From Fen-1298 sp963833465 (GTDB lineage: Bacteria; Bacteroidota; Ignavibacteria; UBA10030), in NCBI GenBank assembly GCA_963833465.1, contig CAWHXW010000002.1, positions 1-64,000 on the forward strand: a stretch of 64,000 bases of DNA, written 5' to 3'. A program made the translations under genes and the position numbers. The notes beneath the pieces are model-generated. The model was not told where the DNA came from. It made no database searches and saw only the letters and a list, made by a program, of their open reading frames with translations. Below, piece after piece: positions 19,011 to 27,077 of this stretch. Each line of letters begins with the position of its first letter. Position 1 is the first letter of the stretch.

Positions 19011-20339
19011 GTGAATCAACAAGAAAATGTTAGAGATATAAAACGAGCAATATTGCCGTCTTTAACGCATAAATCCGAAGCGACTTACAAAAAAACAACT
19101 CTTACAAATGGAGTTCGCATTGTAACGGAAGAAATTCCAAATGTCCGTTCACTTTCTCTTGGATTTTGGATTGAAACGGGTTCAAGAAACGAATCGCCTG
19201 ATAATAACGGAATATCTCACTTCATCGAACATATGGTATTTAAAGGAACGAAGAAGCGAAACGTTAAAGAAATTGCTCAAAGTCTTGAATCAGTCGGCGG
19301 CTACTTAAATGCTTTTACAACTAAGGAACACACATGTTATTATGCGCGAGTGCTTGATGAAAATCTCGAATTAGCAACAGATGTATTAAGCGATTTAGTG
19401 CTTCAACCGGTATTTCCTGAGAAAGAATTAGAAAAAGAAAGAAGTGTTATCCTTGAAGAATTGAAACAAGCAGAAGACGATCCTGATGATATCATACAGG
19501 ATTATTTTGAGAAAGCTATTTTTAAAACTCATCCTCTCGGAATGACGGTTATGGGAACTGCGGAATCAATTTCTTCATTTAAACGAAATGATCTTATTCA
19601 ATATAGAACGGAACATTACAATGCCGGAAATTTCGTCATTGCAGCCGCAGGCAATCTGAAACATGAAGAAGTTGTAAAATTATCCGAATTCTATCTTCAA
19701 AAGATTAACCACAGCGCGTATAGAAAAGCAAGCTATCATCAATCTTCATTTGAAGAACCGAACTCAGTTCTAAACGAATATTATAAACCGATCCAACAAG
19801 CACATATTTGTTTAGGTACAAAAGGTTTTCAGGTAGACGATGAAAAACGTTTCGCTATGCAAGTGCTTAATACGCTGCTTGGAGATGGAATGAGCTCGCG
19901 ATTGTTTCAGAATATCCGGGAAAAATACGGCTTTGCTTATGCAGTATACAGTTTCAATAATATGATGAAGGATTCGGGTGCTGTGGGTGTCTACATAGGC
20001 ACCGACAATTCTCATGTTCAGCGATGCATTGACCTTGTATGGAAAGAATTGAAATCAATGCGTAAGCACGGAATCACAAAACAAGAGCTTGTCCGAACAA
20101 AAGCTCAATTGAAGGGAAGTATGATGCTTGGAATGGAAAATATCCCAAACAGGATGATTCGATTAGGAAGCTCTGAATTATATTTTGGAGAATTAATTGC
20201 CGTTGATACAATTATTGAGAAAGTTGAAAACGTAAAGAGGGAAGATGTTCAGGAAATAGCAGAAGAATTATTTAATGAAGATCGCTTTGCAACAGTTATC
20301 TTCCATCCAAACGGGAATCACGATAGCACGCAAAAATAG
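19011..20339 (+). CDS. M16 family zinc peptidase (YmxG/processing-peptidase-like)
   Basis: 442 residues. The inverted zinc motif HFIEH (HxxEH) near residue 69 lies in NNGISHFIEHMVFKGT. The distal glutamate is in ERSVILEELKQAEDDPDD, about 75 residues later. A glycine-rich loop GDGMSSRLFQNIREKYGFAYAV is in the second half, as in two-domain pitrilysin-type subunits. No signal peptide is seen, so it is probably cytoplasmic, like Bacillus YmxG. The start is GTG after CGGAG. YmxG homologues often lie next to pnp, but here the neighbour is an aminotransferase 28 bases downstream. Confidence 0.85.
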   Translation: MNQQENVRDIKRAILPSLTHKSEATYKKTTLTNGVRIVTEEIPNVRSLSLGFWIETGSRNESPDNNGISHFIEHMVFKGTKKRNVKEIAQSLESVGGYLNAFTTKEHTCYYARVLDENLELATDVLSDLVLQPVFPEKELEKERSVILEELKQAEDDPDDIIQDYFEKAIFKTHPLGMTVMGTAESISSFKRNDLIQYRTEHYNAGNFVIAAAGNLKHEEVVKLSEFYLQKINHSAYRKASYHQSSFEEPNSVLNEYYKPIQQAHICLGTKGFQVDDEKRFAMQVLNTLLGDGMSSRLFQNIREKYGFAYAVYSFNNMMKDSGAVGVYIGTDNSHVQRCIDLVWKELKSMRKHGITKQELVRTKAQLKGSMMLGMENIPNRMIRLGSSELYFGELIAVDTIIEKVENVKREDVQEIAEELFNEDRFATVIFHPNGNHDSTQK

Positions 20340-20367
20340 TTTTTTTCTTTAACTTAAAACTTGGTTA

Positions 20368-21601
20368 ATGACTATATCAGATTCAAATATTATTCAAACT
20401 GCTGTTTCGGTTTCTCGAAGAGGAAAAGAGATTCCTGGTTCTCCGATTAGGAAACTTGCTTATCTTGCAGAAAACAGAAAAAAATCCGGAATTCATATTT
20501 ATCATTTGAATATCGGTCAGCCAGACTTGCCGACAGCACCTGAAGTTTTCGAAGTGATTAGAAAGTTCGATGAAAAAACAATTTCATATGCGCCATCTAA
20601 CGGTCTGCCGCTTCCATTGACAGCTTGGAAACACTATTTAGAGCATTTTGGAATCCATTTCGATGAGAGCGAACTAATAATTACAACAGGCGGTTCTGAA
20701 GCAATTACATTGGCAATGTGCGCTGTGTGCGATGCAGAAGGTGAAATTATTGTTTTCGAACCGACATACGCAAATTATATTGGGTTCGCAGGAGTTGCTA
20801 GCGTGCAAATAAAGGCAATTCCTACAAAAATTGAAAGCGGATTCCATCTCCCATCAGAAAAAGAGATTGAGAATTACATTACAGATCGTACAAGAGCAAT
20901 TCTCTTTTGCAGTCCGTCCAATCCAACAGGAACGATCTACTCAAAAGAAGAGCTCCTGCGGCTTGTCCGTTTATCGCAAAAGTACGGACTCTTCCTATTG
21001 TCTGATGATGTATATCGAGAATTTGCCTATGATGCTGATGTTGTCAGCATAACAAATTTTAAAGAAGTGACATGACCGAATAATCCTACTTGATAGTTGT
21101 TCAAAGAGATTTAATGTTTGCGGTGTCAGGATTGGCATTCTGGCAAGTCATAATGAAGATGTAATTTCATCCGTTTTAAAGTTTTGCCAAGCCCGGCTTT
21201 CAGTCGCAACAATTGAGCAAATGGCAATGGTGCCATTACTCGAAAATTCTGAAAAATATACACGACCCTTAGTTAAAGAATTTGAAAAGCGGCGCAACAT
21301 AGTTTGCGAAGAGTTAAAATCTATTCCAGGTGTAGTATTCTACAGACCAGAAGGAGCATTCTATATAACAATCGGTTTACCAATTAAAGATTCAGAACAT
21401 TTTTCAAAATGGCTTCTTGAAGAATACGAAGATAATCGCGAGACTATCTTTTTAGCTCCTGCACAGGGATTTTATGCAAATCCCGGCAAAGGTGAAAATG
21501 AAGTTCGTCTAGCATTCATGTTGAGAGTTGAAGACCTTAAAAGATCACTTGAAATACTCAGAAAAGCACTTGAAGTTTACAAACATAAATTCCTGAAATA
21601 A
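20368..21601 (+). CDS. PLP-dependent class I aminotransferase, aspartate type (one frameshift)
   Basis: The first 235 residues carry the N-terminal arm GSPIRKLAYLAEN, NIGQPDLPT, TTGGSEAI, FCSPSNPTGTIYS and SDDVYREFAY. They stop at TGA 21073. One base further on, the second frame continues with RIILLDSCSKRFNVCGVRIG, which contains the PLP-binding lysine (SKR), and ends with an intact small domain. Reading GTACATGAC instead of GTGACATGAC restores EVHDRIILLD and a 410-residue enzyme, normal for the family. The likely reaction is amino-group transfer between aspartate or aromatic amino acids and 2-oxoglutarate. Substrate cannot be fixed. Confidence 0.85.
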
Positions 21602-21617
21602 AAAGACATATTGTAAA

Positions 21618-23297
21618 ATGATAAAGATTATTATTGATGAAAAAGAATTGGAAGTTGATCCTAATCTGACTATTATTCAAGCAGCATTTCAGAACGGGAT
21701 AGAAATTCCACATTTTTGCTGGCACCCTAATCTCTCCGTTTCCGGCAATTGCCGAATGTGCTTAGTAGAAATCGAAAAAATGCCAAAACTTGCTATTTCC
21801 TGCTCAACGCAAGTTGCAGACGGCATGGTTATTAAAACAAAAAGTGAGAAAGTCGTAAAAGCTCGTAATGCAGTTATGGAATTCTTGTTAATCAATCATC
21901 CGTTGGATTGCCCCATTTGCGATGAAGCAGGTGAGTGTAAGTTACAGGATTATACATATAAGTACAGTATTGGTTCGAGTCGATTCAAAGAAGATAAAAA
22001 TCATAAACCGAAACGTGTAGAACTTGGGCCAAATGTAATGTTAGATGTTGAACGCTGCATTATGTGTTCACGATGCATCAGATTCACTGAAGAAATCGCT
22101 CATCAAAACGTGCTTACATTTACAGAGCGTGGAACTCACGTAGTCCTTACAACTTTTCCTGGAACAAAATTGGACAATCCGTATTCGATGAATGTAGTAG
22201 ATATTTGTCCTGTCGGCGCACTTACAAGCCGCGATTTCAGATTTAAATCACGTGTATGGGAGATGTCTTCAACGGAAAGTATATGTATCGGCTGCGCTCG
22301 CGGGTGTAACACAAATATCTGGGTTCGTAATAACGAAATCTTGCGCTTAACTCCAAGGGAGAATGTAGAAGTAAATTCTTCATGGATGTGCGACAACGGA
22401 AGAGTAAATTCATTCAAATTTGTATCAATCGAATACCGCGTCAATGGACCAATGATCCGAAAAGACGGTTTGCATGTCGATGTCGGCTGGGATGAGGCAA
22501 TTTCAAAAGTTGTTTCGGAACTGCACACATATCGCAAACATGAAATAGCCGGCATCGGATCAGCATACTGCACAAACGAAGATAATTATGTTTTTACCAG
22601 GTTTTTCAAAGAAGTTATTGGAAGTAAAAATATTGGTTTTATGAAACACACAAAACCGGGCGATGAAGACAAATTACTGATCCGTGCCGATAAAACTCCG
22701 AATAGTTTAGGTGCATCAATTATTGGAGTTGGGGGAGAGAATGGAGCAAATGGCATTGATCATATTCTTAAAGGAATCTCAGACGGAACGATCAAAGTAC
22801 TTTATGTATTGGAAGATAATATTGCCGCAGATTCGCAAATTGCAGAGATATTATCGCATCTTGAAATGCTGATTGTTCATTCATCGATAAAAAACGAAAC
22901 GACGAAACGAGCTGATGTTATTTTATCCGCTTCGACATTTGCAGAAAAACATGGAACATATACTAATTTCAACGGTCGTGTTCAACGTGTTCAGCCTGTA
23001 GTTGCAATGATAGAACAAGAACGTGCGGCTGATGGAATGGCAATGAGCCGATGGGATAAATTTGCAGCACAGAATGATAGATGGGGAAAAGGAAATAAAC
23101 GAGATGCGCGTTCGTCTTGGAGAATAATTGCCGCAATCTCTTCTGCAATGGGCGGTAAAATGAAATACTCAACTGCAGAAGAGGTATTTAAAGAAATTTC
23201 AGAACGTATTCCGGCTTTCAAAGGATTGTCCTACTCAAAAATTGGACATAATGGAATATCTCTCAAAAAAAAATTTATTAAAGAAAGCAATACATAA
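21618..23297 (+). CDS. nuoG: NADH-quinone oxidoreductase subunit G (short form)
   Basis: The 559-residue electron-transfer subunit of respiratory complex I. Cys34, Cys45, Cys48 and Cys62 form the [2Fe-2S] site. HPLDCPICDEAGEC is the His-Cys3 [4Fe-4S] ligand set. CIMCSRCIRF with DICPVGAL and then CIGCARGCNT provide further cluster sites. The molybdopterin-oxidoreductase-like C-terminal domain is short compared with the ~900-residue E. coli protein. It is the first gene of a nuoG-nuoH-nuoI run, 16 bases after the aminotransferase gene. Confidence 0.92.
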   Translation: MIKIIIDEKELEVDPNLTIIQAAFQNGIEIPHFCWHPNLSVSGNCRMCLVEIEKMPKLAISCSTQVADGMVIKTKSEKVVKARNAVMEFLLINHPLDCPICDEAGECKLQDYTYKYSIGSSRFKEDKNHKPKRVELGPNVMLDVERCIMCSRCIRFTEEIAHQNVLTFTERGTHVVLTTFPGTKLDNPYSMNVVDICPVGALTSRDFRFKSRVWEMSSTESICIGCARGCNTNIWVRNNEILRLTPRENVEVNSSWMCDNGRVNSFKFVSIEYRVNGPMIRKDGLHVDVGWDEAISKVVSELHTYRKHEIAGIGSAYCTNEDNYVFTRFFKEVIGSKNIGFMKHTKPGDEDKLLIRADKTPNSLGASIIGVGGENGANGIDHILKGISDGTIKVLYVLEDNIAADSQIAEILSHLEMLIVHSSIKNETTKRADVILSASTFAEKHGTYTNFNGRVQRVQPVVAMIEQERAADGMAMSRWDKFAAQNDRWGKGNKRDARSSWRIIAAISSAMGGKMKYSTAEEVFKEISERIPAFKGLSYSKIGHNGISLKKKFIKESNT

Positions 23298-23318
23298 AAG
23301 CAAATTTAAGAGAAATCG

Positions 23319-24365
23319 ATGGACATCATCTCAATACTGATACTTCTCATAAAAATTTTAATCATAATTTTTGGCGTTTTGGTTTTAGGTGCTGCAATGG
23401 CAGTATTAGCTGAACGCCGTGTCAGCGCTTTTATTCAAGAGCGGCTTGGCCCAAACCGTGTTGGTCCCGGTGGAATAATCCAGCCATTTGCTGATGTAGT
23501 AAAGCTAGTCATGAAAGAAGATATTGTTCCGTTACAGGCGAATCGCTTCATTCATGATTCGGCGCCAATTATTTCGATTACTGTTGCTCTTAGTACGTTT
23601 GCCATTATTCCGTTCGGCAATACAATCGAATTATTCGGAAGGCAAATAAAACTCATAATAGCAGATGTTGATATCGGTATTCTTTATCTTCTTGCTCTTA
23701 CTTCAATTGGCGTGTATGGTATCAGCCTTGCAGGTTGGTCTTCGAATAATAAATATTCACTTTTAGGCGGATTGCGTTCTGCCGCGCAATTGATTAGCTA
23801 TGAATTATCGATGGGATTGTCTCTTATAGGTGTGCTCATGATTTCCAGCACACTTCGCTTGGATCAAATTGTTCTTCAACAAACGGGATACTACTGGGGT
23901 ATTATTCCTAAATGGAATATTTTTCTTCAACCACTCGGCTTCATAACGTTTTTAATTGCTGCGTTTGCAGAGACAAACCGTCTTCCGTTTGATTTGCCTG
24001 AAGCAGAACCGGAATTAGTCGGCGGCTATCATACGGAATATACAGGGATGAAATTCGGTCTTTTTTTCCTCGCTGAATATGCAAATGTGATTACATCAAG
24101 CGCTGTGACCGTCACTTTGTTTTTAGGCGGCTGGCATCTTCCATTTATAGAACATCTTGGTTTGTCACCGCTCGCAGTAAGCCTTTTACAAATACTTACT
24201 TTTCTTGTAAAAATAATTTTATTCGTTTTATTTTTTATTATCGTGCGTTGGACTATTCCTCGCTTTCGCTACGATCAATTAATGCGCATTGGGTGGAAAG
24301 TGATGCTGCCAATCGCAATAGCCAATTTCTTAATTACCGGCGTTGTAATGTTATTTCTTCTGTAA
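23319..24365 (+). CDS. nuoH: NADH-quinone oxidoreductase subunit H
   Basis: A 348-residue membrane subunit with about eight helices. Conserved segments are AERRVSAFIQERLGPNRVGPGG near residue 30, LGGLRSAAQLISYELSMG and AFAETNRLPFDLPEAEPELVGGYHTEY-like sequence near residue 210, which line the quinone channel. It couples quinone reduction to proton pumping in complex I. Gaps of 21 and 15 bases link it to nuoG and nuoI. Confidence 0.95.
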   Translation: MDIISILILLIKILIIIFGVLVLGAAMAVLAERRVSAFIQERLGPNRVGPGGIIQPFADVVKLVMKEDIVPLQANRFIHDSAPIISITVALSTFAIIPFGNTIELFGRQIKLIIADVDIGILYLLALTSIGVYGISLAGWSSNNKYSLLGGLRSAAQLISYELSMGLSLIGVLMISSTLRLDQIVLQQTGYYWGIIPKWNIFLQPLGFITFLIAAFAETNRLPFDLPEAEPELVGGYHTEYTGMKFGLFFLAEYANVITSSAVTVTLFLGGWHLPFIEHLGLSPLAVSLLQILTFLVKIILFVLFFIIVRWTIPRFRYDQLMRIGWKVMLPIAIANFLITGVVMLFLL

Positions 24366-24380
24366 TAATGAAATAGAAAA

Positions 24381-24882
24381 ATGAATCCATACAGCCAGAT
24401 AATCCGAAAAAAAGATCTCAACATTTTGCAGAAATCGTACATTCCGGAAATCCTTAAAGGACTTCGAATGACAATAAGGCAAATGTTCAAACCGACATTT
24501 ACTTCTCAGTTTCCAGAAGAACGTTTTATACCGGAGTCATCCTTTCGCGGCAGGCCAGGTACTCGTTATGGAAAATGGCGTTGAACGTTGTGTCGCTTGC
24601 GGACTTTGTGCGCGTGTATGTCCTTCACTGGCAATTGAAGTGCAGGCAGCAGAAACAGAGCTTGAAAAAGAACGTTTTCCAATTAAATTTGAAATTAATA
24701 TGGTTCGATGTATATTCTGCGGCTTTTGCGAAGAAGTATGCCCGGAAGAAGCCATAGTGATGAGTCAAGATTATCTGCTGGTTTTCTCAAGTCAGCAAGA
24801 AGCTTTATTTAACAAAGAAAAACTTCTTAAACCGATAGAAGAATTAAAGGATCGTTTAGAGTTTCTGCGCAGTTTTAGATAA
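24381..24882 (+). CDS. nuoI: NADH-quinone oxidoreductase subunit I (one frameshift)
   Basis: The first frame gives QFPEERFIPESSFRGRP and then runs into a stop at 24582. The neighbouring frame gives VLVMENGVERCVACGLCARVCP and CIFCGFCEEVCPEEAI, the two CxxCxxCxxxCP clusters N6a and N6b of the 8Fe ferredoxin subunit. Removing one G of the pair at 24558-24559 (CAGTACTC instead of CAGGTACTC) restores a 166-residue protein of normal length. Without correction the protein would lack both clusters. No nuoJ-N follows: the next gene is comM. Confidence 0.9.
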
Positions 24883-25029
24883 ATAAAATATAATATTTAA
24901 ATTTTTAGGCAGTTTAGTATTTTGATTTTGAAATATATCTGAAATTTAAAGATTAAGTTTTTTAGATGTCTATTTTATTTTTAAAAGTTACGAGCTGTCA
25001 ATTTTCTGACAAAGGGATTTTCTACCGTT

Positions 25030-26572
25030 ATGTTTTCTCAAATCTTTAGTGCAGCAACATTTGGAGTGGACGCATACCTTGTGAATGTAGAAACTCATCT
25101 CGATTTTGGCTCGCCAAAATTTTTCATGGTCGGTTTGCCTGATAATGCGGTAAAAGAAAGTATTCATCGTGTTACTGCAGCGATTAAGAATTCGGATCTT
25201 AAATTTCCAAATCGGAAAATGACTGTAAATCTTGCACCAGCTGATGTAAAAAAAGAAGGCTCATCGTACGATTTACCAGTTGCACTTGGAATTCTTACAG
25301 CTTCGGGCCAACTTAAATCTGAATTACTAGATAAATTTGTAGTATTAGGTGAATTAGCACTCGATGGTACATTACGCCCTGTACATGGCGCTTTGGTGAT
25401 AGCATTAGAAGCGAAGGCAAAAGGGAAGCGCGGTATTCTACTGCCTGAAGAAAATGCAAGAGAAGCCGCGATGGTAGACGGTATAGAAGTCTATCCAATG
25501 AGAAATTTACGCGAATCAATTGAATTCTTTGCAGGTGAACATCGCTTACTCCAGCCATTTCAAGTAGATATGCATGAAGTATTTTCTGAAAATCAGAATT
25601 ACACGATTGATTTCGCAGATGTTAAAGGCCAGGAGAGCGTAAAACGTGCAATGGAAGTTGCTGCAGCCGGCGGGCATAATATTTTACTCATCGGACCGCC
25701 AGGTTCAGGAAAAACAATGCTTGCAAAACGTCTGCCGACTATTCTTCCGCCTATGACATTTAACGAGGCATTGGAAACTACAAAGATTCATTCTGTTGCA
25801 GGAATATTGCCGTTAAACTCGGCACTCATTTCAATTCGTCCATTCAGATCGCCGCATCATACAATTTCAGACGCAGCATTGGTAGGCGGCGGCACAATTC
25901 CGCGGCCTGGAGAAATTTCTCTTTCACATTATGGCGTTTTATTTTTAGATGAATTACCAGAATTTGATAGAAGTGTTCTTGAAGTGATGCGACAGCCGTT
26001 GGAAGACGGCAATGTTACTATAAGCCGTTCGAAAATGTCAGTAGATTTTCCCGCAAATTTTATGTTGGTTTGCGCTATGAATCCATGCCCTTGCGGCAAT
26101 TACGGAAATTCCACGTCAGAATGCACATGTAATCCTGTTCAAATTCAAAAATATGTAGGTAAGATATCCGGACCGCTTTTAGATCGAATTGATATTCATG
26201 TAGAAGTTCCTGCAGTAAAATACAACGAGCTTGCATCAAAACGTACCGGCGAAAATTCCGAAATGATTCGCCATCGTGTTATTAAAGCACGTACTATGCA
26301 GGCAAGTAGATTCGAGGGACGAAAAAGGATTATTTAGCAATGCCGATATGGATTCTAAAGAAATAAAAGAATTTTGTCAAATAGATCAAGCAGGTGCAGA
26401 CCTGTTGAAAATAGCAATGAGCCGTCTCGGGCTTTCGGCTCGTGCATATGATCGCATTCTCAAAGTATCTCGTACAATTGCAGATCTCAATGAAAGCACA
26501 AACATTCGTCCCGATCACTTAAGCGAAGCAATTCAGTATAGAAGTCTCGATAGAAGTTTCTATGCAATTTAA
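25030..26572 (+). CDS. comM: YifB/ComM-type Mg-chelatase-like AAA ATPase (one frameshift)
   Basis: N-terminal Lon-protease-like domain (residues ~20-160), then the AAA core with Walker A GPPGSGKTM near residue 222, the SPHHTISDAALVGGG segment, Walker B GVLFLDELPEF and the zinc-like CAMNPCPCGNYG. The frame breaks at 26316-26320, within EGRKRII-stop. In the next frame NADMDSKEIKEFC, SRLGLSARAYDRILKVSRTIADL and a proper C-terminus follow. Removing one G (GAGGAC instead of GAGGGAC) gives 513 residues, the family length. ComM promotes branch migration during natural transformation. Confidence 0.88.
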
Positions 26573-26603
26573 CTAATAATCAACTTATTGAAAGGAATAA
26601 ATT

Positions 26604-27011
26604 ATGAAGAAATCACTTTTTGCAGCACTTGCAATTATAATTATCAGCGGTTTTGCTTTGGCACAGCAAAATGGAAAACAAATTACAATTGTTGGAGAAG
26701 TCGTTGAATCACAATGTTACATCACAGGTTTGAATGGACCAGGTAAAGGCGCTGCACATAAGGTATGTGCACTTACGTGTGCCAGACAAGGAATTCCCTT
26801 AAGTATTCTCGAAGATAAAACGGGAACACTCTACCTTGCAGGGCAAACAAAAAAAGCTCAGACCGGTGCAAATGAATTATTAATTCCGTTTATTGCCGAG
26901 AAAGTTAAGGTCACCGGACGTTTGTTTGAAAAAGGTGGAATGAAAATGCTGCTCATAAGCAATGTTGAAAAATTAGCTGAAGAAAAAGAAAAGAAAGATG
27001 AAAAGAAATAA
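26604..27011 (+). CDS. Small secreted protein with conserved-looking Cys residues, unknown
   Basis: 135 residues with a signal peptide (KKSLFAALAIIIISGFALA). The mature part has VVESQCYI, AAHKVCALTCARQGIPLSIL, a TGTLYLAG strand and KVKVTGRLFEKGG. The H-x2-C-x3-C arrangement plus an upstream CY could bind a metal or form disulphides, and the strand pattern suggests a small beta barrel. I cannot name a family. It has a good AAAGGAA ribosome site, stands 31 bases after comM, and ends just before a strong bidirectional terminator. A highly charged Lys/Glu tail closes the protein. Confidence 0.65.
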   Translation: MKKSLFAALAIIIISGFALAQQNGKQITIVGEVVESQCYITGLNGPGKGAAHKVCALTCARQGIPLSILEDKTGTLYLAGQTKKAQTGANELLIPFIAEKVKVTGRLFEKGGMKMLLISNVEKLAEEKEKKDEKK

Positions 27012-27023
27012 GGAACAAAAAAA

Positions 27024-27057
27024 GGGAGTGATTGTTCATAATCACTCCCCAATTTTT
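27024..27057. terminator. Bidirectional rho-independent terminator
   Basis: GGGAGTGATT (27024-27033) pairs with AATCACTCCC (27040-27049) around a six-base loop. An AATTTTT tract follows on the plus strand. On the minus strand the stem is followed by a TTTTTTTG run (27017-27023). It sits between the convergent secreted-protein and TonB-receptor genes and can end both transcripts. Confidence 0.85.
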
Positions 27058-27077
27058 CACTTCAAAATGACCTCTTC

